In this document: piece by piece, positions 1 through 5,236 of the stretch
Layout: each line of letters opens with the position of its first letter
Position numbering within the stretch: position 1 is the first letter of the stretch
From: Lachnospiraceae bacterium
GTDB taxonomy: Bacteria; Bacillota; Clostridia; Lachnospirales; Lachnospiraceae
Length of the DNA stretch: 5,236 bases
Assembly: GCA_009774235.1 (NCBI GenBank)
Contig: VSNJ01000226.1
Span: 1 to 5,236 of the forward strand
Direction of reading: 5' to 3'
Made by a program: the position numbers and the translations under genes
Notes under the pieces: model-generated
What the model was told of the DNA's origin: nothing
What the model saw: the letters and a program-made list of their open reading frames with translations, nothing else
The model's database searches: none

Positions 1-63
1 TTTATCGGCTTTTATTGCCAGATACTTTATATTCTTAAAGTACAGCTCCTTGTTATTACACAT
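1..63 (-). CDS. Possible 5' end of an unidentified gene, cut by the left edge
   Basis: The minus strand stays open from an ATG at 63 to the window edge, giving 21 residues beginning MCNNKELYFKN and rich in lysine and asparagine. ATG 63 is the only usual start in this frame, because a stop lies at 114-112 and no ATG, GTG or TTG falls between. The only ribosome-site-like run (AAGGGA, 88-83) is about 19 bases upstream, too far to be convincing. I recognise no family. A rival reading is the tail of a plus-strand gene ending TAA at 36-38, followed by the plus-strand terminator at 89-113. The two readings exclude each other and this window cannot settle it. Confidence 0.22.
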   Translation of the reverse strand, partial: MCNNKELYFKNIKYLAIKADK

Positions 64-88
64 AATTTTTGTTATGTTGTATTCCCTT

Positions 89-113
89 AAGCCCAGTAAA
101 TATGGGCTTTTTT
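89..113 (+). terminator. Rho-independent terminator, plus-strand direction
   Basis: A 7-bp perfect stem (AAGCCCA at 89-95 with TGGGCTT at 103-109) closes a 7-base loop and runs into six T residues (108-113). Read on the minus strand the stem is followed by AAGGGAAT, which has no T tract, so it should stop transcription moving left to right. It would serve a plus-strand gene that ends off or at the left edge, and would keep that transcript from running antisense into the recombinase gene. The stem is short, so efficiency is uncertain. Confidence 0.55.
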
Positions 114-150
114 ACATTCATAAAAACATTAATAATATAAATACAAAATC

Positions 151-1005
151 TTATTCACACCCAGGCACGAGCCCCATCCTGTCAAGCAGCCTCTGGTGTT
201 CAGTACTTGTTGCCTTTATATATCCCCTTGTCGTTTCGATATTGCTATGCCCAAGCACATCTGCAAGCTTTGCTATATCTTTCCCAGCCGCATAAAACTC
301 CCTTGCAAACAGATGGCGCAGGTTGTGTGGGTAAACCTTCCCCCTGTATATCCCTGCCTCTTCACCAATAAGTTTCATTTCTTTCCAGATATTGCTTCTG
401 TCTACCGCTTTTCCACCAGAAGTACAGAATACAACACCTGAAACAATCCTGTTTTCTTTTATGTATCTCTGAAGTTTCTTCCTAAGCTTCCCTGGAAGCA
501 GTACCATCCTCTGTTTACCCTTGCAATAAATTTCAACAACACCTTCTGTCACACTTTCCAGTGTAACCCCTGATAATTCACTTATCCTCATACCTGTTGC
601 ACATACAGTCTGTATAATCATTGCAAGCCTTTTCTTTCCCTTATTAAGTGCTGCCTTGACAAGTTTTTTATACTCGGCTTTTGATAAATTCCTGCTTTCT
701 GGCACAAACACCTCTTTCTGTATACGGTAAGTCCTTATTTTAAGCTCATACCATCCAAGATATTCAAACAAGCGGTTAGCTGCTACAATGAACGAATTAA
801 TACTTGTAAGCTTGTATCCTTTTTTCTCTTTCAGATACTTCTTATACCCTGCAACCAGCTTTTTTGTAACCTCCCTTCCTGCCGCATATCCAGCCAGTTT
901 CCTTAAATCACGCATATATTTCTTAATTGTTGACTCAGATTTTTCCTCGCTATAAAGGTATTCCTTGTACTGTAAAAATATTTCCTCTGTAATAAAACGT
1001 TCCAT
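151..1005 (-). CDS. Tyrosine-type site-specific recombinase/integrase (XerC/D-like)
   Basis: A 284-residue enzyme of the tyrosine recombinase family, which cuts and rejoins DNA at paired sites through a covalent 3'-phosphotyrosine link. Residues about 1-90 fit the N-terminal SAM-like core-binding domain, and about 105-265 the catalytic domain. The full catalytic set is visible: R140 (ATGMRISEL), the beta-hairpin lysine K162 (CKGKQR), H227 and R230 (HNLRH), H253 (LGHSN) and nucleophile Y262 (TTRGYIK). The length is normal for compact Xer-like enzymes and nothing is broken. The ATG at 1005 has AAAGGGG 9 bases upstream. It resembles a recombinase group common on mobile and variable loci of gut Clostridia (from memory). 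It forms its own unit, separated from the jet operon by that operon's terminator, and its DNA is richer in G+C. The substrate is unknown: it could be an integrase, a phase-variation invertase or a resolvase. No att site was identified. Confidence 0.94.
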   Translation of the reverse strand: MERFITEEIFLQYKEYLYSEEKSESTIKKYMRDLRKLAGYAAGREVTKKLVAGYKKYLKEKKGYKLTSINSFIVAANRLFEYLGWYELKIRTYRIQKEVFVPESRNLSKAEYKKLVKAALNKGKKRLAMIIQTVCATGMRISELSGVTLESVTEGVVEIYCKGKQRMVLLPGKLRKKLQRYIKENRIVSGVVFCTSGGKAVDRSNIWKEMKLIGEEAGIYRGKVYPHNLRHLFAREFYAAGKDIAKLADVLGHSNIETTRGYIKATSTEHQRLLDRMGLVPGCE

Positions 1006-1014
1006 AGTATATAT

Positions 1015-1021
1015 CCCCTTT
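1015..1021 (-). promoter_or_regulatory. Ribosome binding site of the recombinase
   Basis: AAAGGGG on the minus strand lies 9 bases before the ATG at 1005. It supports that start over any downstream methionine. Confidence 0.7.
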
Positions 1022-1128
1022 CTGCTACCCTGATATCTAATAACTCATGTAATCCCAACTAACAGCACACTAATTATATCCTGGCAAATCCCCTGGCTTT
1101 TTACATATTTTTTATTTTCCAATTCTGT

Positions 1129-1157
1129 ATTATAAATTATCCCACTTTCTATGTATA
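1129..1157 (-). promoter_or_regulatory. Candidate sigma-A-type promoter for the recombinase
   Basis: On the minus strand a consensus TATAAT (1134-1129) lies 17 bases from TATACA (1157-1152), a four-of-six match to TTGACA. Transcription would start near 1121 and leave a leader of roughly 115 bases before the recombinase ATG. A second TATAAT at 1078-1073 has no usable -35 element. The spacer is very AT-rich, so chance matches are likely. The call rests on spacing and orientation only. Confidence 0.3.
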
Positions 1158-1160
1158 CAT
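1151..1160. repeat. Perfect 10-bp palindrome overlapping the candidate -35 element
   Basis: ATGTATACAT is its own reverse complement and covers the proposed -35 of the recombinase. Its TATACAT half recurs as a direct copy at 1172-1178. A repressor or the recombinase itself might bind here. The sequence shows only the symmetry and position. Confidence 0.35.
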
Positions 1161-1270
1161 TTGTCTTGTTTTATACATCATATTTAATTTATTAAAGCAA
1201 ATTTATCTTTTCTATGGAATATTTAACATTTCTTTTTAAGTTTCCCATTTTTTTAATTACACAAAGATTA

Positions 1271-1329
1271 TATTACATTTTAATAAAAAATACCCCGTAT
1301 CAATCTACGGGATATCATGAAATGTAATA
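1271..1329. repeat. 10-bp inverted repeat bracketing the jet terminator
   Basis: TATTACATTT (1271-1280) and AAATGTAATA (1320-1329) are exact reverse complements separated by 39 bases, and the jetC terminator lies in the interval. In the minus-strand RNA they could form an outer stem around the terminator. In such AT-rich DNA a match of this size may be chance. Confidence 0.45.
1285..1314 (-). terminator. Rho-independent terminator of the jet operon
   Basis: On the minus strand TATCCCGTA (1314-1306) pairs with TACGGGGTA (1299-1291) over 9 positions including one U-G wobble, closing a 6-base loop. Six T residues follow directly (1290-1285), then ATTA. It starts about 35 bases after the jetC stop, as expected for the end of an operon, and implies that jetC is the last gene of its transcript. 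The plus-strand reading has no T tract after the stem. Confidence 0.85.
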
Positions 1330-1348
1330 CACTATATCTGGTATGGTA

Positions 1349-4300
1349 TTATAAACCTCCCTTTTGCATATCAAAAGTACCAATTTCCATTAAATCAGCC
1401 TGTGTCCTTATAACTGGCAAAACAACTTCACATTCACTGCCAATCAGTTCAATTTTATCAGGAGCACAGAAAATCATCTGTAAATTTTGTTCTCTCATAA
1501 ATCCAAGCATAATTTTTATATTCACTGGGTCCATTTTTGCAAATGGCTCATCAATAAACACCAGTCTTGTTGAACTAACCTTTTCATTATAAACCATTAA
1601 TAATGCAGATAATAAAACCAGCATATATGGAATCTGTACTTCAGCACCAGAATTATATCCAGACTGTTTTGAAAGTTTAGCTTTTGTAAGAACATCATTT
1701 GTAAGAAGGATTTCATATGTCATATAATTACGGTAATCTGCATAATTCCCAATCTGGTCTTTATCATTACTACCAACAATACGGTTAATAATCTCTTGCA
1801 TATCTTTTTCCAGTTCTTTGCCTTTATCATCTGTATATGATACCAATGTATCAAATGTCATCTGGCCAGATGTTGTCCCAAGCTCTTCACGTTCTTTTAA
1901 ATACTTTGCATACTCAAGTATTTTCTCATAATCAGAACCATCTTTAACATATTTTACATCAAACTCATACCTGGACTTAAATTTTAATCTTGCAAGTTCT
2001 GCATTTATTAATTTTAAATCATCCCTTGCTGCTTCACATGATTTCAGGACAGTAAGTACAAATTCATTTTTAAATATTTCTTCATACCGTTTTGTCTGTT
2101 CTTTCAGCTTTTGTTGTATTTCCTGCAGGTCATCCATCCAGATTCTGGATTTTCTAGTTTCATATTCCGGCCTGGATTGTGCAGACATTGGCAACTGGCC
2201 GCTAACTGGTCTTACAGCATTATATGAAGCCTGGGCTTTTGTAAGTTTTTCAGATGTTTCCTTTAACAAAGCTTCTGCATATGCCCTGTCTTGCAACCTG
2301 CCCCCATCACTTCCTGGTCCATTTGCAATATGTTTTTTATAATCTTCTATAGCATTTTTATAAATAACATTATTTTTTATTTGGTAATCTTTTAAAATAT
2401 TTTCTGCCTTAATAATACTTTCCTGTTTTTCTGACAGTTTAATTTTATTTATATCATACTCTGTCTTAGTTTTTGACATATTATCACGTATAATATCCTG
2501 TTCTCTTATAACATCTTCAATATCTTGTTTAAGTTTTGAAACTTGTCCAGAAAGTTCCATAAACTCAAAATTATTTTTCTGTGCTTCTTCCAGACGCTTT
2601 AAGTCTTCCTGTTTTTCTAAATAATCTGACAATACCCTTTCATACATTTTAAAAGCATCAAAATTATAATCACCAAAGAATTCCATTGTCTTTTCCAAAT
2701 ACAACTTCTTCTCATTTTCAGACTCAAGTTTTTGACTGGCCTCTATACACGAAACATTTAAAACCTCTAAGTTTTTGGCTGCATTAATCCTGTTAATTTC
2801 TATTGTTTCTTGTCCAAGGCAATAGAACCTGGTTTTGTCAAAACGGAGAAAATAACTATCCATGGCAACAGATATTCTTCCCTCTTCTGACATAGCATTT
2901 TCATAATTTTTCACCTGGTCTTTTGTAACAGCGTGGAATCTTCCAAGCTGGTAATTAAAATACTGCTTTGCTACTGGATTTTTTACTTTAATAAAATTAA
3001 CAACCGAATCTTTTTCTGGTATAATTTTTTTCTTCATCAAAAGTTTTGTATTAAATAAATGTGCATATTTATTCTTTGAATTGTTTAAAACATAATCTGC
3101 AATATCATAATATCCAGGTCCAACCAGAATAGTATATCTGCGCATGCCAAGATAACTCTCAATTACATCCCGCCATGCTTCATCAGTTAATCCAATAACA
3201 TATTCACAAGCAAAACAAGCTTCTTGTTTAATTCCTCTTTTTTCAAATTCTTTATTAATCTCATTCTTAAGTGCAACATAATCTGGAACTTCTGAAAAAG
3301 TGGTTTTCTTAACATTACATTCATCAATAATACGCTGCCACTTTACCTGTTGTTTATAGTTTTCATTTATAAAATCATCTATTCTCGTTAAGCCAGATAT
3401 TATCTTGTCCCTGTAATTTTTTACTTCCTGGAACAATTTATTAACACTATTCTTTTTCTGTACTGCTGTAAAGTTATCCAATAAAAGAGACGATAATATA
3501 TTTTTTTCTGCCACATCCACTTTTTCATTGTAAAACCATGCAAGCAGTTCACTAACCCTTGTCTGGAATCTATCGAGACTGTTCTTTTCGTCTAAAAGTT
3601 TTTCCTTCTCATCCTTTGCATTTTCTAAAGCTTGTACAGCTTCATTAATCGCCTTTGAACAATCCATAGAATCTAGGTTCTCTTTTGCCCTGTTATATGC
3701 AGAATGTAATTCTCTCTCTTGTACAGAAGCCTCCTTAAGTTTTTTCTTATATTCTACAATCTGGCTAGAGGCTATATCCATATTTTCTTTAATTTTTTTT
3801 ATGTCTTCTTTATAATCCATAAAACGTTTATATGCAATTTTTACATCATCCGTAAAAATAACATTTCCTGTTTCTTGGATTAAATCAAAAAGCTTAAGTA
3901 TTTCCTGGAGTTCATTGATTTCATTATTAATAGCAGAAAAGTTTATATTTAACCTGTCAATATTATTCTTTGCTTCTACAAGTTTAGAAAAATCAACTTT
4001 TTTATCTTCAAGTACACTTTCCCTGATAAACTGGTCAATTCTGGCATCTGGGTCATATGACATAATACTGCGCAGTTTTCTTCTAAAAGACGCTAACTGT
4101 TGTTCATTTAACCGCAATCCTGTTCTCTGCATAAATCTAAGCACGCCCTCTTTCACATCCATCATTTTTAATCCAAATGCTTTTTGCAACCCAGATGTAC
4201 TATATGGAATTACCTGGCCGCCAGACTCATATGTATGGGAAATATTATCTAAAGTTTTATTCTCTATAATATACCTATGAGTCCTGAATCCATTGCCAGA

Positions 4301-4648
4301 ATCCGTATCAATAGATGTTCCAAGTATAAAAACTTTTTTAAGTTCTGCTTCTTCCATTTCAAGTACAATATGTGTATAAACATTAGGCACTTTATCTGCT
4401 GGTCTCATATAGGTTCCAGCAGTAGCATCAAGCAACCCCCTTGTATAAGAAGATATGGTCCTGCTTCCTTTATTCTCTGTAGATTTATTAAAAACAGTGT
4501 CCCCATAAAGTGCATATTTAATTGCATCTAATAATACAGATTTACCATTTCCATTCTTACCAGCAATCAAAGTGAAAAGCCCAACTGGTACAGTAATCTG
4601 CCCAAATCCATACCAGTTGACCAGCCGGACTTGCTTTAATCTTATCAT
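1349..4648 (-). CDS. jetC: JetC/MksB-like SMC ATPase of a Wadjet-type system
   Basis: A 1099-residue SMC-family ATPase, the expected size for JetC. In Wadjet complexes JetC dimers with JetA and JetB extrude DNA loops and pick out small circular DNA for cleavage by JetD. Walker A GKNGNGKS is at 30-37, in an N-terminal ABC half with KxVRLxNW-type opening strands. Heptad-rich coiled coils span about 220-470 and 625-905. A hinge-like domain lies at about 475-620 (motifs DEAWRDVIESYLG, YTILVGPGYYD, QLGR, FYCLG). The C-terminal half has signature SGAE at 1000-1003, Walker B LVFIDE with D1033 and catalytic-type E1034, and D-loop KMD ending at D1040. The signature departs from the usual SGGE. The hinge edge carries C478xxC481. 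The start is firm: GAGGAGGG sits 6 bases upstream, and the ATG shares a base with the jetB stop. The jetB partner argues against SbcC/Rad50 or housekeeping SMC. A nuclease-less MksB is the main alternative. Confidence 0.9.
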   Translation of the reverse strand: MIRLKQVRLVNWYGFGQITVPVGLFTLIAGKNGNGKSVLLDAIKYALYGDTVFNKSTENKGSRTISSYTRGLLDATAGTYMRPADKVPNVYTHIVLEMEEAELKKVFILGTSIDTDSGNGFRTHRYIIENKTLDNISHTYESGGQVIPYSTSGLQKAFGLKMMDVKEGVLRFMQRTGLRLNEQQLASFRRKLRSIMSYDPDARIDQFIRESVLEDKKVDFSKLVEAKNNIDRLNINFSAINNEINELQEILKLFDLIQETGNVIFTDDVKIAYKRFMDYKEDIKKIKENMDIASSQIVEYKKKLKEASVQERELHSAYNRAKENLDSMDCSKAINEAVQALENAKDEKEKLLDEKNSLDRFQTRVSELLAWFYNEKVDVAEKNILSSLLLDNFTAVQKKNSVNKLFQEVKNYRDKIISGLTRIDDFINENYKQQVKWQRIIDECNVKKTTFSEVPDYVALKNEINKEFEKRGIKQEACFACEYVIGLTDEAWRDVIESYLGMRRYTILVGPGYYDIADYVLNNSKNKYAHLFNTKLLMKKKIIPEKDSVVNFIKVKNPVAKQYFNYQLGRFHAVTKDQVKNYENAMSEEGRISVAMDSYFLRFDKTRFYCLGQETIEINRINAAKNLEVLNVSCIEASQKLESENEKKLYLEKTMEFFGDYNFDAFKMYERVLSDYLEKQEDLKRLEEAQKNNFEFMELSGQVSKLKQDIEDVIREQDIIRDNMSKTKTEYDINKIKLSEKQESIIKAENILKDYQIKNNVIYKNAIEDYKKHIANGPGSDGGRLQDRAYAEALLKETSEKLTKAQASYNAVRPVSGQLPMSAQSRPEYETRKSRIWMDDLQEIQQKLKEQTKRYEEIFKNEFVLTVLKSCEAARDDLKLINAELARLKFKSRYEFDVKYVKDGSDYEKILEYAKYLKEREELGTTSGQMTFDTLVSYTDDKGKELEKDMQEIINRIVGSNDKDQIGNYADYRNYMTYEILLTNDVLTKAKLSKQSGYNSGAEVQIPYMLVLLSALLMVYNEKVSSTRLVFIDEPFAKMDPVNIKIMLGFMREQNLQMIFCAPDKIELIGSECEVVLPVIRTQADLMEIGTFDMQKGGL

Positions 4649-5235
4649 TAAATACCCTCCTCATTTTCATCACTATCTAAGTCTTGTATATCCTCTTCTG
4701 GATTGCTGTTCTTAATATACTCTCCAGAAACTGCCTGGAACTGTTTAATATCCCAACCAAACTGTAATGATGGATATAATGTAATAATTGCATCTTCTGA
4801 CTTATCATCAGGATCATAATCAACCAGGTCATATTTTTTAAATATCTTCATAGCAGCGGACAGCTTATTACTATCTATATCTACTTCATAAGCTTTGATT
4901 TTATCTATTAAGTCCCCTCTTAGTACAATATTTTCATCATTGTAACCTAAATTTTCCAGATATACTTCCCATAGTACAAGTAACAGATGGTATTGTTCTG
5001 TTGTAAATGTAACAATATTTGCCCTTTTTAAGCCTACAGCTTCTTCATCAGCTTCATAAGGTTTAAGCATTGCAATTCCAGCATTAGTATCTACCAGTAC
5101 ATCAAAACCAATCATACGCAAATAATCTGATATATCCTGCCTGTTTGTTTCTCTTGATATAAATTTATATAATTTCATATCTTTACTTTTAACAATAAAT
5201 GTTGAATCAAGCAGCTTACGGATGCACCGTTTAAA
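4648..5235 (-). CDS. jetB: JetB/MksE-like KITE subunit (DUF4194-like), 5' end beyond the window
   Basis: Probable JetB, the MukE-like tandem winged-helix (KITE) subunit that bridges the JetA kleisin and DNA within the SMC complex. Recognition rests on position directly before jetC and on DUF4194-like features recalled from the family: an N-terminal LLDSTFIV...LYKFI segment, ISDYLRMIGFDVLVD...GIAMLKP, a helical EQYHLLLVLWEVYLENLG stretch, and a late winged helix ending ITLYPSLQFGWD. The frame stays open from the ATG at 5178 to the right edge (19 more codons). These extra residues look like the family N-terminus, and no ribosome site precedes 5178. The true start is therefore probably outside the window, and 5178 is an internal methionine. 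The final twenty residues are strongly acidic (nine D/E). The stop overlaps the jetC start as TAATG. The operon promoter and jetA are expected to the right. MksE of a plain MksBEF condensin is the alternative. Confidence 0.8.
   Translation of the reverse strand, partial: FKRCIRKLLDSTFIVKSKDMKLYKFISRETNRQDISDYLRMIGFDVLVDTNAGIAMLKPYEADEEAVGLKRANIVTFTTEQYHLLLVLWEVYLENLGYNDENIVLRGDLIDKIKAYEVDIDSNKLSAAMKIFKKYDLVDYDPDDKSEDAIITLYPSLQFGWDIKQFQAVSGEYIKNSNPEEDIQDLDSDENEEGI
4655..4662 (-). promoter_or_regulatory. Ribosome binding site of jetC, inside the jetB 3' end
   Basis: GAGGAGGG on the minus strand ends 6 bases before the jetC ATG at 4648 and lies within the last codons of jetB. With the TAATG junction it fixes the jetC start and suggests translational coupling, so that JetB and JetC are made in a linked ratio. 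Confidence 0.85.
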
Positions 5236-5236
5236 T

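Larger units (their letters stand above)
1006..1284. other. AT-rich intergenic spacer between recombinase and jet operon
   Basis: This gene-free stretch (343 bases between the two coding regions, counting the jetC terminator) holds the recombinase ribosome site, a weak candidate promoter, a 10-bp palindrome (1151-1160), a GCCAGG direct repeat in the leader (minus strand, centred near 1084 and 1096), and one arm of an inverted repeat at 1271-1280. I see no remnant of a jetD gene, no tRNA-like fold and no credible small gene. The only short reading frames lack ribosome sites. Confidence 0.6.

Noticed and set aside
50..441. Two plus-strand open frames of 81 codons (50-295 and 196-441)
   Set aside because: Apart from the first 100 bases of one, they lie antisense inside the recombinase gene, lack ribosome sites and read as cysteine- and proline-rich shadow peptides. 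The minus-strand gene explains the region fully.
1161..1188. Plus-strand promoter-like pair (TTGTCT with TTTAAT)
   Set aside because: Both elements are weak matches in AT-rich DNA. It would drive transcription antisense into jetC, and no plus-strand gene follows.
1192..1248. 18-codon minus-strand frame in the spacer (MGNLKRNVKYS...)
   Set aside because: No ribosome site precedes its ATG, it lies in very AT-rich DNA, and it shows no recognisable motif.
1317..1592. Plus-strand 91-codon frame over the jetC 3' end
   Set aside because: Antisense to the conserved Walker B region of jetC, with no ribosome site.
3915..4531. Plus-strand frames at 3915-4280 and 4277-4531
   Set aside because: Both are antisense to the N-terminal ATPase half of jetC, where the minus strand carries clear conserved motifs.
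1349..4648. SbcC/Rad50 nuclease partner or housekeeping chromosomal SMC
   Set aside because: The coupled upstream gene is JetB-like rather than SbcD or ScpA/B. The middle domain resembles the JetC hinge and not a plain zinc hook, and the length fits JetC.
1..5236. CRISPR arrays, tRNA or rRNA genes, insertion-sequence ends
   Set aside because: I saw no regularly spaced repeats, cloverleaf-like segment, rRNA-like stretch, or terminal inverted repeat pair with target duplications around the recombinase.

Overview
The window looks like accessory DNA from an AT-rich, low-GC Gram-positive bacterium. A gut Clostridia/Lachnospiraceae-type host is my best guess. The grounds are strong GGAGG-type ribosome sites, AT-rich spacers, and a tyrosine recombinase whose sequence style resembles a family common in those bacteria. 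The host assignment is inference. All well-supported genes lie on the minus strand, so the window reads right to left.

Right and centre (1285-5236): the distal part of an operon for a Wadjet (JetABCD / MksBEF-G) type SMC complex. A jetB-like gene (KITE/MukE-like subunit, DUF4194-like) runs off the right edge. It overlaps by one base (TAATG) with a 1099-residue jetC-like SMC ATPase that has Walker A, a hinge-like middle domain flanked by coiled coils, a signature motif and Walker B. A rho-independent terminator follows about 35 bases after jetC, so the operon ends there. jetA (the kleisin) is expected just beyond the right edge. No gene for JetD, the topoisomerase VI-like nuclease that does the cutting in known Wadjet systems, occurs downstream, although the best-known order places it after jetC.

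Middle-left (1006-1284): an AT-rich spacer with a possible promoter for the recombinase, a 10-bp palindrome over its -35 region, and a 10-bp inverted repeat that brackets the jet operon terminator.

Left (1-1005): a complete tyrosine recombinase with every catalytic residue present, in its own transcription unit and visibly richer in G+C than the jet genes. Beyond it are a hairpin that reads as a plus-strand terminator and an ambiguous left edge.

In known systems JetA, JetB and JetC form a loop-extruding SMC motor that recognises small circular DNA such as plasmids, and JetD cleaves it. The main points for follow-up are where the nuclease is, whether this is a nuclease-less MksBEF-like complex or a rearranged Wadjet, and whether the recombinase marks this as a mobile defence locus.
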